64,000 nt of DNA from Ephemerocybe angulata (lineage: Eukaryota > Basidiomycota > Agaricomycetes > Agaricales > Psathyrellaceae), in NCBI GenBank assembly GCA_013368325.1, contig JAACJK010000018.1, positions 62,001 through 126,000 of the forward strand. The letters are read 5' to 3'. Positions 22,597-34,542 of the stretch are shown in pieces. The notes beneath the pieces were generated by a model. It saw only the letters and a list, made by a program, of their open reading frames with translations. It was not told where the DNA came from and did no database searches. The position numbers were made by a program, and so were the translations under genes. The first letter of the stretch is position 1; each line of letters opens with the position of its first letter.

Positions 22597-23111
22597 AGGA
22601 CAATGATAAGTAGTATGTGCTGTCAGTGTTCGGCGGCCTTGATAGTCAGGCACGGGGATAGGGGACATATCTATAGGGGATATCATAGCCAATTTATCAT
22701 TACATAGGTTCCGGTTACTGAAAATCCTTTAAAGCGCCAACCTGCCTCGAGAGGTTTGAGCAACCTCGAGACCCAACGTCGCGAGCTCGCGAACCACCCC
22801 TCTCCTATCTTGTCTACCCGGGTCGACCATACCCTTCTTTTCCATGAACTGCGGGGCCTATGACCAACTGTATTCCTCTCCTATGTCATTCTGCGCGGCC
22901 TTGTACAGCAGAAGAGCCACGAGGCTGACAGCTTTGGCTCACAAAGAACGCGTTCGGGTTATGTAACACGCTAGTATATAAACCTTCGAAGCCTTTGTGG
23001 ACAGCTTCAGGTTTCTTCCTTCCTGCCTCTCATCTGCTGTGGTCGTCAGGACGGATTATCACCTTTACATCTTGTCTCTTTCACTCGGGCTGCTTCCGAC
23101 AGTACTTTGAC
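22597..23111. other. Intergenic region upstream of the helicase gene
   Basis: 515 bp with no frame of note. It should contain the AMPP terminator and the helicase promoter. An inverted pair around CCTCGAGAGGTTTGAGCAACCTCGAG lies near 22745-22770. Confidence 0.4.
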
Positions 23112-26100
23112 ATGGACCCAACGCACACCAACAGGCCGCCCCGAATTCGACCCCCTAAAGGAAACAACAACAACAGGTTGAACCCGACATACTGCTCGTT
23201 CTTTCTTAGCCCTCAGGGATGCGTTAGAGGACTCAATTGTCGAAGGAGGCATGATATTCAGAGGTGCTCTTGCGGCTTGGTCCTCTTGGCGAGGAATTAT
23301 CTTCCCCATGTTCGGGGGAAGAGGCATCGGACGATCTTTGCGCAGAAAAAGGAGGCGGAGGCGAGGGCGAGAGGACAAGCCAATCAAGTATGTTACGACA
23401 TGCGTTGACCACCAACCACGCCCTAATATCTTTGAATTGGTTTGCAGGGCGCCAATGTTGCGGAAGAGGAAGACCCGATGGCTATGCAAAGTTGCGAACG
23501 GTGCAAGAAAAACATCTTCGTCGCGTCCTACGCGGCCCATCTCGACTACCACGCCCGACAAGACAGGCACACCGCCTTCGTAGCCACCGTCGAGGCCTCC
23601 GAGCAAGACAAGGAGGGCATCGTCGTCAGCGGCACGGGCGGGATCGACTTCGGCGTCGTCGACACGGAGAGCTCCGTCGAGTTCAACATCACCGTGCAGA
23701 ACACGAACCCGAACCAGGCGTTCTCCATCCAGACGTGCCGCATGCGCTCGTCGACGCGCGGGGACGCGCACGGTGCGCGGTTCTCCGTCAAGGTGAAGGG
23801 CAGGTCGCGCGTCGTTCGTCCCGGAGGCGCGGCGACGGAGCGCACGCTCGCGTTGGTCTTCCATCCGAGCTTTGCGGGGCAGTACGAGGACACGCTCGAG
23901 ATCGTGTTTTGGAAGCATGAAGACCTGGATGGCACTTTCCTCATCACGCGGCGCGTCAAGGCGACTGTGGGCGACCGTGCAGACCACGAGCAGATTAGGG
24001 CTAGCGCACCGTATACTGGACCCCGGCACGTTCCCAAGTTCAACGCGGAGGGCATCAAGGTCGTCCAGAGTCTTCGGCCCCCGACGTGGACAGAGACGGC
24101 GTGGACTGAGCGGCTTCCCGAGTTTAAAGTCCCTGAGCGGATTATCGAGGCGGCGTTTGCTCCGAACTTGGAGCGCAGGCAGAATGTGGCGAAGGCGAAT
24201 GTGCAGAGGTTGATGCCTGCTGTGTTCAACCTGGATACATACGCGACTTGGTGGCAGGTCTTACTTTGGGTCGAGGAGGAGCAAGTGAAGCAGGACCTTG
24301 ATCGGTATGCGCTTGAAGATGTCACGCTGCAGCCTAACCACCCTCGCTATAAGTGAGTATTAGGCGTTCTCTATTGCTATTGGTACGAATGCTGATTGAG
24401 TGATGCTTCGCAGCTTGATGGTTCCCGGCCTCGCTGAGAACAGGCCTTCTGTTCTCGTCGGAGATTATATCCTCCTCAGCCATACTAGCTCCTCGGTCGG
24501 CTTGCAGGACAGGGTATGGTACGAAGGCAGAGTCCACGATGTTCGCATGCACGACGTTGTCCTCGCGTTTGGGGGAGACTTCAGCACGTACAGAGGGAAT
24601 AAGTTCGATGTGCGGTTCAAGCTTAACCGTCTCCCGTTCCGCCGCATGCATCACGCCCTGACCAACAAGTTCAAGCCGAGCCGTATTCTGTTCCCGACCC
24701 ACGTACACATTGCTAATGTCCAGCGGGTTACGGAAACACAGAAGGAGAACGTGAATCTGTATAACAGGCAGCTGCGGGAGGACGAAGAGCAGCTGGAGAC
24801 TGTTACTGCTATCCTCCACCAGAAGCCCGGAAGCGTCCCTTTCGTCGTCTTTGGACCGTGAGTGCACACCAGATGGCCGTAATACACTTTGCTGACCTAG
24901 TCATGTATCCTTCAGTCCTGGAACAGGGAAGACCGTCACGATTATCGAGGCAATGCAGCAGCTCCTCGACAAAAACGAAAACGTCAGGATCCTCGCATGC
25001 GCCCCGAGCAACTCGGCAGCGGACCTCCTCGCACAGCGCCTCTCCAACCGCGGCCCGTCCGTCGTCCTACGCCTCAACTCCATGACGCGAAGGTATAAGG
25101 ACCTCCCCCCGAACCTGCAGGAATTCTCCTGCATCAACTCGAACAAAGTCTTCGCTATGCCGCCTATTGAAGACATCTTGAAGTACCGGGTCGTCGTCGC
25201 GACGTGCCTCACAGGTGCGGCGCCTGCGGGCATGGGCATGAAGCGCGGGCATTTCACGCATATCTTCGTCGACGAAGCGGGGCAAGGCAAGGAGCCCGAA
25301 GTCGTGCTGCCTATCAAGATGCTCGCAGATACGATGACGAACGTCATCCTCGCGGGGGATAACCAGCAACTCGGCCCCGTGCTGCATTCGCCCGTGGCCT
25401 CGCAGCTGGGGATGAAGACGAGCTTTTTGGCTCGTATCATGGACCGGGACATCTACGATCTGGAGAATGGCACTAACGGCGGACGCGGGATCACGTAGGT
25501 CTTTTCTTCGTGGAATAGAGAACCAAGGGACCGTACTGACATCGGAATGGGCTTTAGCATCGTCAAGCTCATCAAGAACTTTAGGTCTCACCCCTCTATC
25601 CTTCAATTTTCCAATGAACAGTTCTATAACTCTGAGCTTCGTCCGTGCGGTGATCCTGTGATGATACGGAGCCTGGAGACTATTGACGAGCTGCCGAAGA
25701 AGAGGTTCCCACTCATCTTCCACGGGATGGTAGGCAAGGACAATCGAGAGGCGTCGTCGCCTTCCTTCTTCAACATCGACGAGGCGTCCCAGGTTAAGAA
25801 ATATATCAAGTCCTTGCTGGATAACAGCAAGCTGCGACTGAGTATGTATTTTTCCGCGTTTTGTCTTGGACTCTTCTCTGACCGTGACCTATGATTGGCT
25901 TCGATTAGAGGCAGAGCATATTGGTGTGATCACGCCTTACCACGCTCAACGGTGCAAGATCCTCGACTTGCTGCATAAAGACCACAAGATGCGGGATATC
26001 AAGGTCGGGAGCGTTGAAGAGTTCCAAGGACAGGTGAGAAACGCCTGCACATACTCTCTTGAAGATGGAAAGACTAACAAATATATGAACCCTCCTAGGA

Positions 26101-26612
26101 ACGCCGCATCATCATCATGTCCACCGTTAGAAGTAACACCGACTATGTGACGTCGGATATCGTTCGCTCTCTTGGCTTTGTGGCCAATGGCCGTCGAATG
26201 AATGGTACGTTTAAGCGCCCATCGAGCGCCGAGACTTGTGATGCTGATGAACTGCTCCTTTCTCTCAGTCGCGGTCACTCGTGCGCAAGCGCTTCTTATC
26301 GTCATCGGGAACCCCTACGTCTTATCCCTCGACCCCTTGTGGAAGGCCTTCATGAACTTCATTCACGTCAACGGAGGATGGACGGGCAAGCGAATCGATT
26401 GGGACCCTAACGAAGCCGTCGGAAGTGCCGAGTCTTTGGGCGAACAGCGCCGGACACAGGGAGAGCGAGAGATGGAGGAGACTATCGCGAGGATCAAGTC
26501 GATGATTTTGCAGAGGCACGAGGATTCGGACTTTGAGATCGACTTGGAAGACTCGGATGATGAGGATGGGACGAGGGCTCACGAAAGGCCCATTATTCGA
26601 GAGGCAGAGTAA
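23112..26612 (+). CDS. SDE3/MOV10-like SF1 RNA helicase with N-terminal zinc fingers
   Basis: Eight exons: 23112-23387, 23448-24352, 24414-24857, 24916-25494, 25558-25841, 25909-26033, 26099-26204 and 26269-26612, giving 1020 residues. Near the N terminus a CCCH finger (C-x8-C-x5-C-x3-H, starting YCSFFLSPQGC) is followed by a Cys/His region CSCG...HVRGKRH and a third C2H2-like one (CERCKKN...HLDYH). Helicase motifs: GPPGTGKT (I, about 540, split by an intron), DEAGQ (II, about 660), GDNQQLGP (III), NFRSHPSI (IV), EEFQGQE (V) and VAVTRAQ (VI, about 908). An acidic tail closes the protein. The combination matches SDE3 (plant RNA silencing), MOV10 and Neurospora SAD-3, RNA-silencing helicases acting in cytoplasmic or perinuclear bodies. 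A silencing role here is inferred from family. Confidence 0.92.
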
Positions 26613-26731
26613 TATGGATGAGATACCGGGCTGATAGTGATTTCATGTCGCTTTTCAAGAATCCTAGGAATGTATTAATATTAATGTCCATGCGATGATC
26701 ATCGCCTCCAGTTTCGCCGCGAGTGCGATGC

Positions 26732-27483
26732 CTACTTCAGACCATACTGATCCCAGTATGCTTGCATCTTCGAAAGGTTCTCTACCTCGCCGTTTTTCTC
26801 TAGCCAGGCCATGAGATCCCTCATCTTCAAGATGGACAAAACCCGTCCCTCTCCAATCAGACCCTCAAGCTCCTTCACCGTGCTGCTGACCCCGTCCTGA
26901 CCGACCTCCTCTCTGTTTAACGCCTGGATGACGCCAATAACCTCTCCTCCATGCCCTTCAATCGTCTCGATCGATCCTCGAACTGCCTTTCCAGCAGTCA
27001 TCACATCGTCCAGAATGAGGACCTTCTTTCCCTTCACGTCGACACCAACCATCTTTCCGCCCTCTCCGTGATCCTTAACTTCTTTCCTGTCATATGAGAA
27101 TCCGACGGAAATGTTGTGCTGGGTATAGAGGGCGACAGCCGTCGTTGCCGCGAAGGGGATGCCCTTGTACGCGGGGCCGAAGAGCACGTCGAATTGAGGT
27201 ACCGTGCCAGATGCAATGGCGTTGGCGATCGTTTGTGCGTATGCGGTAGCGAGTTTGGAGAGAATAGGTCCGGTAGAGAGAAGTCCGGCGTTGAAGAAGT
27301 AGGGCGATTGTCTATGGGTCAGTGAACCGCAGAGGTTCAGGCTATTTTACTTGGAATTTTGAAGCTTGGATTGGGAGCGCACCTCCCAGACTTCAACGTG
27401 AATAGGCCGAATTTGAGGGCCTCGACGGACATCGCATGCTCGATGAGCTCAGACTGGTATGATTGCAGCGATGGGGAGGACAT
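26732..27483 (-). CDS. URA5: Orotate phosphoribosyltransferase
   Basis: Exons complement of 27383-27483 and 26732-27311 (71-nt intron, phase 2) give 226 residues, the usual fungal length. The enzyme transfers ribose-5-phosphate from PRPP to orotate to form OMP in de novo pyrimidine synthesis, in the cytosol. Visible motifs: SPYFFNAGLL near the N terminus, LFGPAYKGIPFA (orotate side), YDRKEVKDHGEGG (flexible catalytic loop with Lys and His), and the PRPP-binding VLILDDVMTAGKAV at about 131-144. The gene ends 119 bp from the convergent helicase stop. Confidence 0.95.
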
Positions 27484-28677
27484 GGTGGTGGTATAGTTTT
27501 AACGAAGAGATAATCTAATCTTGGCGAACTTTTGTCGGAGGCACATCCGAAATGAAGAAATCGTAAAAGGCATGCTATTCCCACGTCCTTTCGGTGTTGA
27601 TCGGCCCAAGGGCGCTTACAAGCATTCTTCCTTCCTCCCGCCATCAGGCGCCTATTTTTCTTCGTTTTCAGCCGAATATCTCAGTCAATCTACAACTGCC
27701 AAGTGGGCGCACCGCAGCCTGGCCAGTTATGCGCTTAAAATTGCGTCGCCAATACCACATATTATGGCCCTCTGGGCAACCCTGGACACTGTGACAGTCT
27801 TAACCCTGTTATTTGAGTCTGATTTGAGCTCCAGTCTTTGTTGAAACGTACCATTTACCAGTTCATGGCCAATTCACGGCCTCTGTCGGATGCCCTGCTC
27901 TCCCCCTTAATGCATTATAATTGATTATCTTCCCTTTGTGCTAAGCACAATTATACCTTTGATTCTGTTACCAAAAGATGTGTTGCCACTCCCTCTTACA
28001 TCCCAAAATCTTTCCAAAATCCGATATTTCGAGGGCAGCCGCGGGTTACGCTGGGTTACGCTGTGCCGATATCACGTGCCTACCCCGCCAGCTGAGCACA
28101 ATACAAAAGTCGAGTTGTTGCTATAACGCTACCACCGTAATCCATATGCCAGTTGTTCATTTTGTCAAAAGTTGCGCCGAATTGAGTATACTCCCACTTT
28201 CAGGCTTCATTGAATCTCTGAGACGCCAAGTAAGCTGGTGTCAATTGGGGCACCGTAACAGCAGAAATGTTTGACAAAAGGTGTTATGTAGGTGCATGAC
28301 TACCGAAGTTCATTTGCTCGACGCATCACAACGTTAACAGTTAGTAGCAACTGATTTCCTGAACAACCACCAGGGGAGTGGGGAGAAGAGGGCGTGTTCT
28401 TGGGAGGACGCTCACTAGGTTAGTAACCGGAATGATACCATCAAGAATCGCCTTTTATAGTAATCGATTTCCTTATATGGATGGAAAATGCAGGGTTCAG
28501 ACCGTACAAAACCTTTCCACTTAACAGTGTCCAGGAATATAGGGAGTTATTCGACTCCACGCCAACCGTTGGTCATCATGTTTCAGGCGGCTCTCCTTTC
28601 ACAGATTGCCCTTTCAGACATGAAGAGGTTTGGGTTTTATCACCTTCTCTCACCATATAGAAGACAATGTCCCCCGA
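27484..28677. other. Intergenic region between URA5 and the K+ channel gene
   Basis: About 1.2 kb, a divergent promoter region. A short tandem GGGTTACGCT GGGTTACGCT lies near 28043. The 5' end of the channel gene must lie in the right part (see that entry), but I could not place the first exon. Confidence 0.4.
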
Positions 28678-31338
28678 ATGGTGGGTATTTCCTCGATTCG
28701 GAAAAGACTCAATGACGCCTTGCCGCCATCTGAAGTCGAGGGTGGGATACCGACCTACCGGACGCTCCCTATACTAGCTGGCATAATTGTGCCGTTCTCG
28801 ATTCTGCTACAGATACCCAGCCTTACAGGTCGATGGTATACTCGGACGGACGAGCACCACAAGATTATCGATTCGCGACGGAACACGACGCTCCTCAAGG
28901 CTGCCTTGATCATTGCGTTGATATGCGCAGTCTTCGCGAATGTTTGTTTGGTTATCCGGTATTTGGAGAGGGGAATAAAGCCTATGACGATTCTTGCCAT
29001 CATCTTCTTAACGGCCCATGGTGCGTGTCTAGCTTTCAATCCTCTGTTTAGACAGTCGATGATGGCTTACCTTCAATAGACCTAATCAGCACCATTACCG
29101 TGATAGTGTTTGGGGTTCAGCATCGATTCGAGGACGGAGTCACGTACGGGCAAGCGTTCTGGTGGGCCGTTTGCTCTGTCATAATCTCCATCATAACCAG
29201 CGTCACCTTAATCATCGATTTTGTCCGAACGCCCAACTTTGCAAAGTCGGGAAGCGGGTTGACCAAAAAACAGCGTGGCCTTGTCATCATCATCATGGTG
29301 CTACTCATATACATCGGCTTCGGTGCGCTTATCGAAAGTGTACTGCTTCAGCACCCCTTTATCGACGCACTATACTTTGTAGTCACCTCGATTGAGACGG
29401 TCGGTAAGCATCACCCTACCTGCGCTTTTTTATCATACTAAAATTCTGCCGCACAGGTCTGGGAGACATACACCCCACCTCGGCAGGGTCCAAAGTCTTT
29501 ACGATGTTCTATGTCACTTTCGGAATCCTGAACCTCGGACTGGCAGTGTCAGCCGCCCGGGAGGTTCTGCTAGAAGGCGTCGTCGTCTCTCTCAAGAACG
29601 CTATCCACAATATCCAACAGAAGGATCGAAAACGTCGAGTTCGCGCTCAATGGAAGAGATCCGTTGAATATCGCCTTCGAGCTCAGGGCCTTCCAGTCTG
29701 GGTTGATCTTCCCCCAGGAAGTACACCATCTTTCTGGTCTGGAGGTTTGCGCGGTGCAATGCATCGCCTTCGCGGTAGCTTCAACAGGACTGTCCACGAT
29801 CCCAGCTACGAGGATCCAGGTGTCTATATCCGAGGATGCAAGCGCAGACGGCTAAACTTGGAGGCTCTTGAGAAGGAAGAACTGGAGGCAGCAGCCATGG
29901 AAGCAGGCGCTCCTCTGGCCGACCTTCTACTTCCCGGTGCTCTCGAGTGGAATCACCTGGTACCCACTCCGGATTCTCGAGAGGCAAGGCTTTTACTTAC
30001 ACAACCACCCCTGACTTATGTGCGATTTGGCGCCATGTCAAGGCTCCTGGCCTCTTCCGTGCTTGCTCTGGTATACGGGGAGCAGGCTCCCCACATTCGG
30101 AATGAAGGAGACTTGGAAGATATTTCCATCTCAGCCGACGAGGGCGGGAATACTTCCGTTAGGACATCGAAGCCTCTCATACCCTTTAAATTGGACCCAG
30201 CGACATTGTCGGCGATGCTTCGGCGAGAAGCGAAAACAGCATTCTACGTCCGTCTGAGTTCCGCCCTTGCGCTGTGGCTAACATTTTGGATGGTAAGCAA
30301 TTGTTATTCCACCCCCGCGATGCGGCATTGACGGCGGGTATGAGGTGGGGGCTGCGATATTCAGCAAAACCGAGAGCTGGAGCTTTGGAACAGCCGTTTA
30401 TTTTTGTAAGTTCCTCTTCATTAAGACCTTCTACTACATCACCTCATGCCATATTATTGCTGGTAGGCTTCGTAGTGTTCACGACCCTCGGATATGGTAC
30501 GTCTGTTTCAACGAAATGTCTTATACGATCGTCAATTTTTTCGTTATCAAAAGGGGACTATGCTCCGCAGACGGCTGCAGGACGCGCGATATTTGTGGTG
30601 TGGGCACTCCTTGGGATAGCAACCATGACCATCCTTCTTTCCAGTAAGCCCGTCCCTATCCTGAGCCAGCCTACGTATCAACGCCCCTTCATTTTCCTTC
30701 TCAGTTTTGACGGAAGCCTACTCCACTCGCTATAAGCGCGCCGTCCAATCAGAAGTCATCCAGAAAGGCGCCTACGACGATGTTTCAAGACAGTCAACGA
30801 GTACTTCCCTCGAACTAAGCACCTTTTCTCGGGCTCCTACGGTTGTTGGAAAACCTCGCACCGTGAACTTTGAAGGAGCTGAGTCTGAGCGGGGACATCA
30901 GATTTCTGGGATACCTCGCATTGACATGCCGAATCAGCCTGCAACTGTCGAACCTTGGCAAGCGCGTCATGCAGTTAGTAGCGGGGTTCAACTTCCAGGA
31001 GCTGTGCTACGACACGTTCATGGGACACGGGAGCTGGTGCAGGCTGCGATCGTAGTGGCCGAAGAAGAGGCACCGAGCCCCGATGAAGCCACCGGACCTG
31101 CTGGTATGATGAACGTATGTCCCTTTCATCTATATCTCCATAGACAGGCGGTGACTCCGCTTCGCAACTCCAGCTTCAGGTTATCCTCGGGCACATCGAT
31201 CGTGAGTTCTGTTGTTTCTCAATGTTTTGTTCTCGACACTATGTAACGCCGTACCTAGGGCGCTTGCTTGCGCTGACGAACCTTGTGAACAATGTTCCTG
31301 AGGAACCACCACGAATCAATCATGAAGACCCTTCATAA
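28678..31338 (+). CDS. TOK1: TOK1-type two-pore outward-rectifier potassium channel
   Basis: Exons from a minimal start: 28678-29020, 29080-29403, 29457-30292, 30345-30405, 30467-30496, 30554-30643, 30705-31114, 31174-31201 and 31259-31338, in all 733 residues. Fungal TOK channels have eight membrane spans and two pore loops and pass K+ outward at the plasma membrane. Seen here: four hydrophobic spans in the first half, pore 1 with selectivity filter TVGLGDIHPTS (split by an intron), a long basic cytoplasmic loop, pore 2 with TTLGYGDYAPQT (split over two introns), a last span IFVVWALLGIATMTILL, and a C-terminal tail ending INHEDPS. The frame stays open upstream of 28678 with residues (EDNVPR) typical of the family, so an additional 5' exon carrying the true start is likely. 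Confidence 0.88.
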
Positions 31339-31528
31339 ACCCACCTCTCCCGGCGATACCTACGCTCAGGTTCTCAGTGGAAACTCAGTCAGGATTCGTG
31401 TCAGTTCATAAGGTAAATTACTACCGGCATCTACAATCTTTACGAGCCACCCGAAGCTTATACTAGTAGCTGCCCTGCCAGACTTCCGAGTCGTCTATGT
31501 GGCCATGAATGTATCCTATGAAGCAAAT

Positions 31529-32131
31529 CTAGAGTGCGACGCCAAAGGCGGCGGCGGCGAAGACAGCGACTGCCCATCCGCCCATCTTGCCAACGGAAGA
31601 CGCGTTGTTCTTCCCATTGCTGAAAGTGGCAGGAGGAGAGGCGGTTGTCGCCGTCGAAGCCGTTTGGGAGATCGACACAGAGAGGGACTTCGCCGGGCCT
31701 GCGGTTCCCTTCGCAGTCACGGATGCTAGATAGAGCAGGGTCAAAGGGGAGCAGACTTCTGGTTAGCCATCTGGGAGAGGGATACGGGTACGAAACTGTC
31801 GACGTACCTGCTGCACACTCTGCCCGGAAGTACTGCTGTGCGATGGCCTGGTCGCCAGGGGCCTTGCAGTTGTCCGTCTCGCACTTGTTGGTGTCAACTG
31901 CGAATTGGGGGTTGGCACAGATACATGCGAAGTCGGTACTGTGTTAGAAAGGGAAAGGGGATGTCAGCATCACATTCGTAAAGGGCGATCTGGATATGTT
32001 GCTTACATGCTTTTGCAGTTGTTGGCCTTGACGGAAGCTTTGGCACAGGCAAGGACACAGGGAGAGATATCACCCTGGGCGGAGATTGCAACTGCGGCAG
32101 CGAGCGCAATGAAAATCTGGGCGAAGAGCAT
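31529..32131 (-). CDS. CFEM-domain GPI-anchored surface protein
   Basis: Exons complement of 32007-32131, 31808-31938 and 31529-31725 encode 150 residues. Residues 1-19 are a signal peptide (FAQIFIALAAAVAISAQG). The CFEM domain follows, with all eight cysteines: PC, AC, NNC, FAC, IC, KC, NC, EC; the Asp of TDFACIC is at the heme-ligand position. A Ser/Thr/Ala-rich linker leads to a C-terminal hydrophobic tail (WAVAVFAAAAFGVAL) typical of GPI attachment. Family members work in heme or iron uptake, wall structure, or host and surface interaction. It is convergent with the K+ channel gene, 190 bp away. Confidence 0.92.
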
Positions 32132-33117
32132 GACGGAGGTGGAGTTTTAGTTGAACTGCAGTTGACTGTTGGGGGAGGAGGTGGTGGTGGATGACTGGGT
32201 GGCGGGCAATGAAGGACGGCTGCTTTTTTGCCCCCCATCTTTACCAGCTGCCAGCCGCCGCCTCGTAATCACTTCGTGGGTTTCTCCAGGCCAGCAGCGA
32301 GGAGAACTTTGAATACGGGGTTTCAGTGTGTGTATGAGGCGGAGAGGTTACTTCGTGAATTTAGGCGCCAACTAAGTTAAGGCGTTGAGCAACAGGCCTC
32401 AGATCTTTGAGTCGTGTGCGCTCCGTGGGTCCTCGACGGTGGCCATGTTGGTATCAGAACTGAAGTGAATAGCTATCGCGTAAGGACACTCGAATTGTAT
32501 TGAAATTTCGAAGTAGTTATGTACTTAGACGCGTAAATATCAGACGCTATCCTCGATATCGTTCACCCGAAGTCTTCAGCAAGTCCCGAGGATTCTCGAG
32601 TCTCGACGGCTTCAAGTAGAGGAGCAGAGTGGACCCAATCCTCAGCCCCCGTTCTGCTATGACTGACTCTGGATTACCATCGTAAATGCAATGTAGCGGC
32701 CAAGCCTATAGCTCGCTCGGTGACAATATTGGCCCGGGGACGAGCGGCTAAACTTAAGCCAAGAACGACGAGTGAACCGAGTCGTTCCCGGCACGTCCGT
32801 CGAGACTCGAGCAATTACTCCACGATGCAGTCTCCAATCCACCGAGTATCCACCCCTTCCAAGTTCTTCCCGTGTCCTGGTATCACCGTGAATTCCTTTC
32901 CAAACATTTATGTATCTACATAGTCCTACAGAATAGAATATTACATCGTCTCCAGCCGGGGTCAATACACAAGGAATGGCCAGTTCCCATTTTCCAAAAA
33001 CCAGCGTCCCGCGCCTATCCTCCAATATCAGTGCCCAAATCCACACTTTCCAAGAATCCACGCCACACCACCCATTCCGTCCTACCAAAAATACCCCCAA
33101 AAAATCCTACCCAACAT
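32132..33117. other. Intergenic region
   Basis: About 1 kb between the CFEM gene promoter and the 3' end of the F-box gene; no frame, RNA or repeat was recognised. Confidence 0.4.
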
Positions 33118-34511
33118 CTACTCCTCCCCCTCCCCCCCAGCCCTCATCCTAACCCACCCATCCCCCTCAAACCTCCTCATCCAAAACCACCCCGGCTCCA
33201 TCTGCACAACCCTCAACCTCCTACAATGCCGATTCCACCCCACAAGATAGTCTTCCAGATCCTCCTCCAGACTCTGCGCAATCCGCCGCCTCTCATCCAC
33301 CGCCTCGCTCTCACTTCTCATATCCACACCCATACCACTCGTACTCGTACCCATACTGGTACTGGGAGTGGGACTGGTGTTGGTATTGGTATTGCTGGTA
33401 GTGTTGGGAAGGCCGCGGAAAAGGTCGTTCGAGAAGCGCGCGGCGTGTCGGAGCCTGGCTCTAGCAGTGTACGGGGCTGGGGCGGGGGCGGGGGAGGACG
33501 TTGATAAGGTGTTCGCAAAGTCCTGGATTGCGTCGGAGCGTCTACCCGCCGTAGCAGTGCCAGTCTGCGTCTGCCCTGTGCTCGAACCCGCACCCGCACC
33601 CACCGCCGACGCCGTACTAGAACTCGAACTCGACGCCGACGACGTATGCCGGTGATACCTATCACCATGATACCCATGCCTCCCAATAAGCAAGTCACTA
33701 TACCTGCTCCGGAACGGGTTCTGCCCCCCAAGAAGCCTATTCCTTCCATTGTTATCCTGCGCAGAGCTCCCGTTCGAGCTGAGCCGTTCGAGCGTTCCCT
33801 CGCTCTCCCCGTCAGCACCCATTGCATGACTCCCACTCCCACTCCCACTCGCACCCGCGCTCGAGCTCGAACTCGAACTCGCGACCACATTCGCACTCGC
33901 ACTCGAACTCGACCCCGAACCCGACGCAACAACAACCCCACCCCCCGCCCCACTCGTAAACGTCCCCCCACCCGCACTCCCAAACCTCCCACCCCCAATG
34001 CCCCCTCCCATCCCTCTATCCACAATCGACGCCTCCACCGCCCTCCGCATCGCCTCCTCCTCCTCCTCCAAATCCACCATCATCGCCGCCTCCGCAATCG
34101 CATCCAGCCTCGACTCCCTCCTCGCCCTCGCAAGCGACTCCATGAAATACCCCTCCTCCATGTCCCTGTCGTTATGGTTGATGTCGTTGTCGAACAGGTC
34201 GTAGTCGCCGCCGTGTAGGAAGTCTGTTATGTCCGCCATGTCTGCCATGTCTACCAGCCCCACCGCAGTAGTGGAAGTGGGAGCGGGAGTACTGGTATGC
34301 GAAGGCATGGGAGAGGTTGTGGCGATGGTGGAGGGGGAGGATGCAGCGCTCACACTCGTCGTCGTCGTCGTCGTCGGTGTGGGTGCAGGTGCGCTGCTTG
34401 TCGGTGGTTGAAGGTAAGGGAGGGTAAAGTGCCCTCCGGCGCCTCCGAGGCCGGCACCAGGACCTGTCCCTCCTAGCCCTCCTAGCCCTCCACCGCCACC
34501 TCCACCTCCTC

Positions 34512-34542
<31 letters not shown>

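Noticed and set aside
23046..24029. 327-codon minus-strand frame
   Set aside because: Shadow of GC-rich helicase exons 1-2; no domain, and it crosses a real intron.
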